From NCBI RefSeq assembly GCF_013266755.1, contig NZ_JABRWJ010000002.1:806001-870000 (forward strand): a stretch of DNA of 64,000 nt, given 5' to 3'. Origin of the DNA: Pseudaquabacterium terrae. GTDB lineage: Bacteria > Pseudomonadota > Gammaproteobacteria > Burkholderiales > Burkholderiaceae_C. Positions 57,911 to 64,000 of the stretch are shown here, one piece after another (the first letter of the stretch is position 1; the number at the start of each line of letters is the position of its first letter). Under the pieces are notes generated by a model that worked only from the letters and a program-made list of their open reading frames with translations, was not told the origin of the DNA and ran no database searches. A program made the translations under genes and the position numbers.

Positions 57911-60184
57911 TCAGGTCAGCTTCAGCGGCAGCGTGCGCAGCCGCTGACCGGTGAGCGCGAAGAGCGCATTGGCGACGGCCGGCGCGATCGGCGGCGTGCC
58001 GGGTTCGCCAACGCCTTCGGGCGCCGCCGTGCTGGCGACGATCTCGGTCTCGATCGCCGGGCATTCGTCGTAGCGCAGCATCGGCTGCTCGTGGAAGTTG
58101 TGCTGCTGCACCTGGCCCTTATCGAGCGTGATCTCGCCGTACAGCGCTGCCGACAGGCCGAAGACGATCGCGCTTTCCATCTGCTGGCGGACGCCGTTCG
58201 GGTTGACCGGAAAGCCGCAGTCGATCACCGCGACCACGCGGTGCACGCGGATGCGCTTGTCCGCTGCCAGCGACACCTCGGCGACCTGCGCGACCACCGA
58301 GCCGAAGGATTCGTGCAGCGCGATGCCGCGCGCCTGCTTGGCGCCGTCGGCGGTGTCGGCCAGCGGCGCGCCCCAGCCGGCGAGCGACGCGGCGCGTTGC
58401 AGCACCTGCAGATGGCGCGGATGGTTCTGCAGCAGAGAGACGCGGAAGGCCAGCGGGTCCTGGCCGGCGGCCACGGCCATCTCGTCGACGAAGCCTTCCT
58501 TGAAGAACGCGTTGTGCGAATGGCCGACCGAGCGCCAGAAGCCGACCGGCAGCGGCACGTCGACGATCGCATGGCCGATGCGCGCGTTCGGCCATTCGTA
58601 GGGCTGGTCGAAGGCGCCTTCGGCGGTGGTCTTGTCGGGGCCGGCGCCGGGCAGGCCGAACTGGCGCTTGACCACCTGGTGCACGATCGACGGCGCGGCC
58701 GACACGGCGCTGAAGGCGACCGGCTTGCCCTGGGCATCGAAGCCGGCGCGGTAGCGCGCGACCGCGGGCGGGCGGTAGAAGTCGTGCGTCATGTCTTCCT
58801 CGCGCGACCAGAAGGTCTGCACCGGCTTGTCCGGCAGCGCGCGCGCGATGGCCGCCGCCTGGGCGATGAAGTCGACCTCCAGCCGGCGGCCGAAGCCGCC
58901 GCCGAGCAGCGGGATCTCGAGCCGGATGCGTTCCTTCGGAATCGCCATCGCCTCGGCCGCCGCGGCGATCGCGAAATCGGGCACCTGCGTCGGCGCCCAG
59001 ACCGTCGCGCTGCCGTCGTTGCGCAGCAGGACGGTGCAGTTCTGCGGCTCCAGCGTCGAGTGCGCGAGCGGCGGCGCGCGGTACTCGGCGTCGATCGTTT
59101 TCGCGGCGGCCTGCAGTGCGGCGGCGGTATCACCACTGTCGTGGTACGTGAAGTGATTGTCGCGGTCCAGCGCCGCGGCCAGCTGCTGCATCAGCGTGGG
59201 CGTCGACAGGCCCGCGGCCGGGCCGGGGTCCCATTGCACGTCGAGCGCCTTGACGGCCTGCATCGCATGCCACGGCGTGTCGGCGATCACCGCGACGCCG
59301 GCGGTGCCGCCGCGCAGCGCCGGCACCATCAGCGCCTGCTTGAAGCCGGGCAGCGCACGCGCGGCCTTGTCGTCGAAGCCGCTGGCGCGGCCGCCGAGCG
59401 TCGGGCACAGCCGCACGCTGGCGTACAGCAGCCCGGGCGGCAGCTGGTCGATCGCGAAGCGTGCGCTGCCGTCGCCCTTCGACGCGCTTTCGAGCCGGCG
59501 CTGCGGCTGGCCGATCAGCGTGAAGCGTGCCGGGTCCTTCAGCACCGGCGCCGACGGCAGCGGCTGGCGCGCGGCGGCCTCGGCGAAGGCGCCGAAGCGC
59601 GACTGCTTGCCGCTGGCTGCATGCCGCAGCACGCCCGAACGCACCTCGATCTCGGCGGCCGGCACGCCCCAGGCTTGCGCGGCGGCACCGACGAGCATCG
59701 CGCGCGCCGACGCGCCGGCCTCGCGCATCGGGCCCCACAGGTCCTTGATGCTCGACGAGCCGCCGGTGGCCATGATGCCGATCTCGCGCATCGACTTCGC
59801 GGTCATCCAGCCGGCGATGCGCTTGACGCTGCCCTTGTCGTCCGGATGGAAGGGCAGCGAATCGACGACCGTGGCCAGGTTGTTGTAGATGCTGTCGATC
59901 GGCGCCATCTCGGTCGTGATCGTCGACCAGTCGGCATCGAGCTCCTCGGCCAGCAGCATCGCCAACGCGGTGTGGATGCCCTGGCCCATCTCGCTCTTGG
60001 CGAGCAGCACCGTCACGCGGTCGTCCGCGCCGACCTTGACCCAGCCGTTCAGCGCGGCCTGGCCGGGCTGCGTCGGCAGCGGCGCCGAGGGTGTCAGCCG
60101 CTGGCGCACCGGCAACAGCGACCAGCCCAGCATCAAGGCGCCTGCGGCACCGAGGGTGCCGAGCACGAAATAGCGGCGCTTCAT
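57911..60184 (-). CDS. Molybdopterin-binding large subunit (IorB-like)
   Basis: A 757-aa protein. The N-terminus MKRRYFVLGTLGAAGALMLGW is a signal or anchor without a clear twin-arginine motif. The molybdenum-domain motifs are present: SEMGQGIHTALAMLLAEELDADW, GGFGRRLEVDF, HSHNAFFKEGFVDE and the C-terminal GVGEPGTPPIAPAVANAL, whose Glu is the likely active-site base. GGAGA lies upstream of the ATG at 60184, which overlaps the MerR gene stop (ATGA). It should hydroxylate an N-heterocycle or aldehyde, or work at the periplasm on an alcohol/aldehyde; the substrate is not shown. Confidence 0.9.
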   Translation of the reverse strand: MKRRYFVLGTLGAAGALMLGWSLLPVRQRLTPSAPLPTQPGQAALNGWVKVGADDRVTVLLAKSEMGQGIHTALAMLLAEELDADWSTITTEMAPIDSIYNNLATVVDSLPFHPDDKGSVKRIAGWMTAKSMREIGIMATGGSSSIKDLWGPMREAGASARAMLVGAAAQAWGVPAAEIEVRSGVLRHAASGKQSRFGAFAEAAARQPLPSAPVLKDPARFTLIGQPQRRLESASKGDGSARFAIDQLPPGLLYASVRLCPTLGGRASGFDDKAARALPGFKQALMVPALRGGTAGVAVIADTPWHAMQAVKALDVQWDPGPAAGLSTPTLMQQLAAALDRDNHFTYHDSGDTAAALQAAAKTIDAEYRAPPLAHSTLEPQNCTVLLRNDGSATVWAPTQVPDFAIAAAAEAMAIPKERIRLEIPLLGGGFGRRLEVDFIAQAAAIARALPDKPVQTFWSREEDMTHDFYRPPAVARYRAGFDAQGKPVAFSAVSAAPSIVHQVVKRQFGLPGAGPDKTTAEGAFDQPYEWPNARIGHAIVDVPLPVGFWRSVGHSHNAFFKEGFVDEMAVAAGQDPLAFRVSLLQNHPRHLQVLQRAASLAGWGAPLADTADGAKQARGIALHESFGSVVAQVAEVSLAADKRIRVHRVVAVIDCGFPVNPNGVRQQMESAIVFGLSAALYGEITLDKGQVQQHNFHEQPMLRYDECPAIETEIVASTAAPEGVGEPGTPPIAPAVANALFALTGQRLRTLPLKLT

Positions 60185-60651
60185 GCGGTGGTCTCCGGTT
60201 GAAGGCGGGCGCCGCGCGCAGTCGGCGCGCCGGCGGCGAGAAAGTCGATCAGGAAGCGGCACTCGGGATCGGTGATGCGCTCGAGCCGGCCGGCGGCGGC
60301 GTCGGCCAGGTAGCCGCGCAGCAATCCGAGCCGCGCCAAGCGGGCATCGATCTGCGACAGCTGCGCGCGGGCCATCGCCTGCAGTGCCTCGGCATCGAGC
60401 GGCCCGCCGTCGTGCGCCGCGAGCACCAGCGCGACCTCGCGCAGCGTGAAGCCGAGCTCCTTCAGAAGCCGGATCGCCTGCAGCCGGGCGACCGACTCTT
60501 CGGGATAGTGGCGGTAGCCGTTGTCGCCGCGCCGCGGCGGCGGCAGCAGGCCTTCGGATTCATACAGGCGCAGCATGCCGCGCGTGACGTCGGCGGCGGC
60601 GCACAGGCGCGCGGTGGTCAGCGCCACGGAGGCGGAGTCGGCGAGGGGCAT
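60181..60651 (-). CDS. MerR-family transcriptional regulator
   Basis: A 156-aa regulator. The N-terminal MerR domain has TTARLCAAADVTRGMLRLYESEGLLPPPRRGDNGYRHYPEESVARLQAIRLLKELGFTL, abbreviated here by its ends: TTARLCAAADV and YRHYPEESV. The C-terminal part is a coiled-coil dimer helix (MARAQLSQIDARLARL) and a short tail, without the Cys cluster of metal sensors. The ATG at 60651 gives the standard domain start. It overlaps the large-subunit gene by ATGA, so it is the first gene of the molybdenum-hydroxylase operon and probably regulates it. Confidence 0.9.
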   Translation of the reverse strand: MPLADSASVALTTARLCAAADVTRGMLRLYESEGLLPPPRRGDNGYRHYPEESVARLQAIRLLKELGFTLREVALVLAAHDGGPLDAEALQAMARAQLSQIDARLARLGLLRGYLADAAAGRLERITDPECRFLIDFLAAGAPTARGARLQPETTA

Positions 60652-60743
60652 CGACGGCAGGGCAACAAACCAGAGGAGCGGGCAGGATAAACCCGGCACC
60701 TGGGTGCCATGTCAAGCCCCGGATCGGCGCGGGGCGATGGCGG

Positions 60744-61907
60744 TCAGGCGCTCGGGCCGAAGCGGGTCGGCGCCAGCCGCGCCGGCTCGACGCCGGCCGC
60801 CTGCAGCTCGGGCGGCAGCGCCACGCCGCGCCACAGCGCGGCTGCCAGCGCACCGGCGGCCCAGGCGGTCTGGATGCCGTAGCCGCCCTGGCCGCAGAGC
60901 CAGAAGAAGCCGTTCACCGCGCCGTCCCAGCCGATCACCAGCTCACCGTCGGGCGCGAAGGTGCGCAGGCCGGCCCAGGTGCGTTGCGGGCGGCGGATCT
61001 CGAGCGTCGTGCACTGCTGGATGCGGTGAATGCCGAGCGCGATGTCGAGCTCCTCGGGCTGCACGTCGTGCGGCGGCACCGGGTCGACGTTGGCCGGGCT
61101 GCCGAGCAGGCGGCCGGCGTCGGGCTTGAAGTACCAGCTGTCGTCGACGCGGTCGACCGCCGGCCAGTGCCGCACGTCGATGTCGGCCGGCGCGGCGAAG
61201 CTGAAGGCGCTGCGACGGTTCGGCTGCAGGCCGCGCGGTCGTGCACCGGCGATCGTCGCGACGGCGTCGGCCCAGGCGCCGGCGGCGTTGACCAGCGTGT
61301 GCGTCGTGACCTGGCTGCCATCGTCCAAGGTGAGCGTCCAGCCGGCCGCGTTGCTTTCGGCGCGCGCCAGCCCGGCGCCGCAGCGCAGCGTCGCGCCTGG
61401 GCCGCTCAGCGGGTGCCGCGCGCCGCGCAGGAAGCCGTGGTGCAGCGCATGCACGTCGATGTCCATCGCATCGGCTTCCCACAGGCCGCCGAGCAGGCCC
61501 AGCGGGCGCAGCACCGGGCACAGCGCTCTTGCCGCAGCGGCGTCGATGCGCTGGATCACGCTGCCGGTCGCGCGCAGTTCGGCTTCCACCTCGTCGAGAC
61601 GGGCCTCGTCGCCGGACCAGCCGATGTACAGCGCGCCGCGCGGCTGCAGCAACGGCAGCTCGGTGAACCCGGCCGGCGGCGCGGTGTAGAAACCGCGGCT
61701 CGCGCGCGTCAGCGCCCGCGCCTGCGGCGGGCCGTAACTCTCCATGAACATCGCCGCGCTGCGGCCGGTGGTGTGGTAACCGGGCTGCGATTCGCGTTCG
61801 AGCAGCAGCACGCGCGCATGCGGCGCGAGCTGATACGCCAGCGATGCACCGGCGATGCCGGCGCCGACGATCGCGCAGTCGAACGGTTCGGCGGGGGTGT
61901 CGTTCAT
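60744..61907 (-). CDS. FAD-dependent oxidoreductase, DAO family
   Basis: A 387-aa flavoenzyme. The N-terminal Rossmann motif is IVGAGIAGASLAYQL, then RESQPGYHTTGRSAAMFMESYGP, where HTTGRSAA is the conserved FAD-contacting segment of D-amino-acid dehydrogenases. C-terminal FAD contacts are FWLCGQGGYGIQTAWAAGAL. It resembles catabolic D-arginine dehydrogenase DauA-type enzymes, which oxidise D-amino acids to oxo-acids. The start overlaps the amidase stop (ATGA), so the two are coupled; a pathway in which the amidase frees an amino acid derivative for oxidation is possible but only inferred. Confidence 0.88.
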   Translation of the reverse strand: MNDTPAEPFDCAIVGAGIAGASLAYQLAPHARVLLLERESQPGYHTTGRSAAMFMESYGPPQARALTRASRGFYTAPPAGFTELPLLQPRGALYIGWSGDEARLDEVEAELRATGSVIQRIDAAAARALCPVLRPLGLLGGLWEADAMDIDVHALHHGFLRGARHPLSGPGATLRCGAGLARAESNAAGWTLTLDDGSQVTTHTLVNAAGAWADAVATIAGARPRGLQPNRRSAFSFAAPADIDVRHWPAVDRVDDSWYFKPDAGRLLGSPANVDPVPPHDVQPEELDIALGIHRIQQCTTLEIRRPQRTWAGLRTFAPDGELVIGWDGAVNGFFWLCGQGGYGIQTAWAAGALAAALWRGVALPPELQAAGVEPARLAPTRFGPSA

Positions 61908-63400
61908 GTCGGTGGGTCGGTGACGATGGATTTGAGCTCGGGCCGCGGCGTGCGCAGCGCAGCGAGATCCGGCCGCGGCCGGGCCAGCACCGGATCGGCG
62001 GCGAACGCGGCTTCGAAAGCCCGCGCCGCGGCCAGCAGCGGCGCATCGCCATGCAGGCGGCCGATCAGCTGCAGGCCGAACGGCAGGCCGCGTTCATCGC
62101 GCCCGCAAGGCAGCGCCAGCGCCGGATGGCTGGTCAGCGTGATCACGTAGGTCAGCGCCAGCCAGTGGTAGTAGTTGCGCTGCGGCCGGCCCTGCACGGT
62201 GTCGGCGAACCACTGCGTCCACGGAAACGGCGACAGCGGCGTCACCGGCGCGACGATCAGGTCGTGGCGTTCGAGCAGCGCGGCCAGCGCACGCTGCAGC
62301 CGCGCCTGCTCGGCGCCGGCGGCGGCGCGGTCGGCGAGCGTGAAGCCGGCGGCGAGCTCCAGGTTGGCGCGTACATTGGGCGATAGGCTCTCGGGCCGCT
62401 CGCGCCAGGCCGGCAGCTGATCGGCGAGAAAGCCTTCGGCGCGCAGTACGTCGAAGGCGCGGTCGGCATCGCCATACGGAAAATCCACCGCTTCGAGCCG
62501 CCCGACCCGCGGCGCGATCGCCGCCAGGCGGTGGCGGAAGACGCGGCGGATGTCGTCGTCGACCGCGCAGGCGCCGAAGTCTTCGCTGAAGCCGATCGAC
62601 AGACGCGACAGGTCGGGCAGCGGCAGCGGCTCGAAACGCGCGCCCGACCACGGGTCGCGCGCATCGAAACCGCTGATCGCCCGCAGCATCAGCTCGAGGT
62701 CGCCGACCGAGCGCGCCATCGGGCCGGTCGCCCACAGCGTGCCGAAGCCGAGCGCACGGCGCTCGCTGGGCACCACGCCGAGCGAGGGCCGGAAGCCGAC
62801 GATGCCGCACAGCGCTGCGGGCGTGCGCAGCGAGCCGCCGAGGTCCGAGCCGGTCGCCAGCGGCAGGTAATCGAGCGCCAGCGCGGCCGCCGAGCCGCCC
62901 GACGAGCCGCCGGCATTCAGCGTCGGGTCGAACGGATTGCCGGTCGCGCCCCAGACCGCATTGCGCGTGTTCGCGCCGGCGCCGGAGTCCGGCGTATTGG
63001 TCTTCGCGAGCACGATCGCGCCGGCGGCTTTGAGGCGCTGCACCAGCAGGCAGTCGGCGGTGGGCACGTGGTTGCGGAAGGCGATGTTGCCGTAGGTCGT
63101 GCGCAGGCCGGCGGTGTCTTCCAAGTCCTTGATGCCGACCGGCAGGCCGTGCAGCGCACCGAGCGGCTCGCCGCGCATCACGGCGGCCTCGGCGGCGCGG
63201 GCTGCGGCACGGGCGCGGTCGAAGTCGGTGGCGCAGAGCGCGTTGACCGCCGGCTCGAAGGTGGTGATGCGGGCGATGCAGTCATCGAGCAGTTCGACCG
63301 GCGACAGCTGCTTCGCACCGATCAGGCGGCGTTGCGTGGAGGCCGGCAGCGTCGCCGGCGTTGAAGCATCGAGCAGGTGCGGCATCGGGCGATCTTGCAT
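61904..63400 (-). CDS. Amidase (amidase signature family)
   Basis: A 498-aa amidase signature enzyme. The Ser-cisSer-Lys triad is visible: Lys91 in VGIKDLEDTAG, cis-Ser in AGGSSGGSAA (about 166) and nucleophile Ser190 in GSDLGGSLRTPAA. C-terminal GLPFGLQLIGRLHGD is typical. I chose the ATG at 63400, with GGGAG upstream, over the GTG at 63409. It hydrolyses an amide or carbamoyl bond; the substrate cannot be told. It precedes the DAO-type enzyme with a four-base overlap. Confidence 0.92.
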   Translation of the reverse strand: MQDRPMPHLLDASTPATLPASTQRRLIGAKQLSPVELLDDCIARITTFEPAVNALCATDFDRARAAARAAEAAVMRGEPLGALHGLPVGIKDLEDTAGLRTTYGNIAFRNHVPTADCLLVQRLKAAGAIVLAKTNTPDSGAGANTRNAVWGATGNPFDPTLNAGGSSGGSAAALALDYLPLATGSDLGGSLRTPAALCGIVGFRPSLGVVPSERRALGFGTLWATGPMARSVGDLELMLRAISGFDARDPWSGARFEPLPLPDLSRLSIGFSEDFGACAVDDDIRRVFRHRLAAIAPRVGRLEAVDFPYGDADRAFDVLRAEGFLADQLPAWRERPESLSPNVRANLELAAGFTLADRAAAGAEQARLQRALAALLERHDLIVAPVTPLSPFPWTQWFADTVQGRPQRNYYHWLALTYVITLTSHPALALPCGRDERGLPFGLQLIGRLHGDAPLLAAARAFEAAFAADPVLARPRPDLAALRTPRPELKSIVTDPPT

Positions 63401-63433
63401 CACACCCACTCCCTGGCGAAACCCCGCGGGGTT

Positions 63434-63922
63434 CTATCGTTCCCCCATCTCGATCCTCAACACCCCCTCTCGCTGCTGCCAGCGCAGCTTGCCCAGCACG
63501 TTCATCCCCAGCAGCGGCTGCGGTCCCAATCCCGGCAACGCGGTGATGCGCAGCCGCTCCGCGCGCACGCCGCCTTCGAGTGCGACATCGGCGCGCATCA
63601 ATTGCCCGCGCGCCGGGCCGTTGGCGGTCATCGACGTCGCTTCGCCTTCCGACTTCAGCCCCAGCTCGGCCGCCAGTGCGGTCGAGATCGCGGTGCCGGT
63701 GGCGCCGGTGTCTATCAGGAAGGTGACGCGGCGGCCGTTGATCTCGCCCGGCCAGTGGTAGTGCCCGTCCTCGGCGCGCCGGATCTCGATCACGCCGTCA
63801 CCGGCGACGAAGCGCGTCTGCCGCGCCTGGTGCTGCCAGGCCTGGATGCCGAAGAAGAGGGCCAGCGCGACGAGGATCCAGATCGTGGCGACCTTCAGGG
63901 TGCTGGGAAGCTCATGCTGCAT
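63434..63922 (-). CDS. Membrane-anchored retropepsin-like aspartic protease
   Basis: A 162-aa protein. One N-terminal transmembrane helix (residues 10-28), then a single retropepsin-like domain with the catalytic FLIDTGATGTAIS (Asp71) and the flap/closing part LPGLGPQPLLGMNVLGKLR. It matches the clan AA TIGR02281 proteases of proteobacteria, which act as homodimers in the periplasm. The ATG at 63922 overlaps the upstream gene stop by a few bases, so it is coupled to it. The target is unknown. Confidence 0.88.
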   Translation of the reverse strand: MQHELPSTLKVATIWILVALALFFGIQAWQHQARQTRFVAGDGVIEIRRAEDGHYHWPGEINGRRVTFLIDTGATGTAISTALAAELGLKSEGEATSMTANGPARGQLMRADVALEGGVRAERLRITALPGLGPQPLLGMNVLGKLRWQQREGVLRIEMGER

Positions 63923-64000
63923 GCGTCGGAGTGTCGCCGACCGCACGGTTCAGCCACCGCTCTTCGAACTCCGCCGGATGCACCGGCTCGCCGAAGAGGA
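63912..64000 (-). CDS. 3' end of an unidentified gene
   Basis: Only the last 28 codons are inside the window (FGEPVHPAEFEERWLN ... GDTPTHAA, stop at 63912-63914). The FGxPxxxxEFExRW pattern is like the tail of EAL-domain proteins, but this is too short to be sure. It overlaps the start of the aspartic protease gene by 11 bases. Confidence 0.5.
   Translation of the reverse strand, partial: LFGEPVHPAEFEERWLNRAVGDTPTHAA

Overview
ORGANISM. The window reads as chromosomal DNA of a high-GC betaproteobacterium, most likely order Burkholderiales (Rubrivivax/Leptothrix/Methylibium-like). Three things point there: strong G/C third-position bias with long spurious ORFs on the opposite strand; a class I PHA synthase; and families typical of that order (pfam04392-type substrate-binding proteins, DUF4398/OmpA lipoproteins, duplicated adenylate-cyclase-like regulators with TPRs). 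No rRNA, tRNA, CRISPR array or intact insertion sequence was recognised. LAYOUT. 0-4.4 kb: 5' part of an RTX-type calcium-binding repeat protein (minus), divergent from a short-chain dehydrogenase followed by phaC; a perfect 19-bp palindrome lies between the divergent pair. 4.6-8 kb: a substrate-binding protein, an HxlR regulator divergent from a BBE-type FAD oxidase with a strong inverted repeat between them, and a 3' scrap of a second copy of the regulator found at 19-20.5 kb. 8-13.9 kb: a two-component system divergent from a three-gene ABC exporter (ATPase plus two ABC-2 permeases, ATGA-coupled), with a 10-bp-period direct repeat between them. 14-21.5 kb: CHRD-domain secreted protein, hybrid histidine kinase, secreted subtilase with PA domain, and a winged-helix/TPR regulator divergent from an NmrA-like NAD(P)-binding protein. 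21.5-29.2 kb: another substrate-binding protein, a RecQ helicase fused to a phosphoribosyltransferase-like domain, a tandem pair of 560-aa secreted proteins whose N-terminal part looks caspase/CHAT-like with an aligned His/Cys dyad, and a PBP7-type D,D-endopeptidase. 29.3-36.6 kb: an accessory region with lower GC by eye. It holds a SNF2 helicase scrap, a decayed second copy of the RecQ gene, a secreted GH113-like glycosidase, and a two-gene Hachiman anti-phage locus (hamA, hamB). 36.7-46.3 kb: an SrfABC-type operon (two paralogous SrfA-like membrane proteins, the actin/Hsp70-like SrfB, the dynamin-like GTPase SrfC), divergent from a membrane-anchored trypsin-like protease. 46.3-52.5 kb: a lipoprotein with Ig-like and beta-helix domains, a secreted TPR-like protein, an AraC regulator and an SDR gene that have both lost their 5' ends at one deletion junction, a small membrane protein, and a DsbA-like isomerase with an SDR. 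52.6-57.5 kb: an envelope cluster of two paralogous 267-aa beta/gamma-crystallin-like plus glycine-zipper proteins bracketing two DUF4398 lipoproteins and an orphan histidine kinase, then two small proteins. 57.4-64 kb: a MerR-controlled two-subunit molybdenum hydroxylase, an amidase/FAD-oxidoreductase pair, a membrane-anchored retropepsin-like protease, and the 3' end of one more gene. HOW THE GENES WORK TOGETHER. Much of the window concerns the cell surface and sensing (secreted proteases, lipoproteins, four sensor kinases or response regulators). The most system-like loci are hamAB (known defence family), the Srf operon, and the caspase-like tandem pair, whose role I cannot assign.
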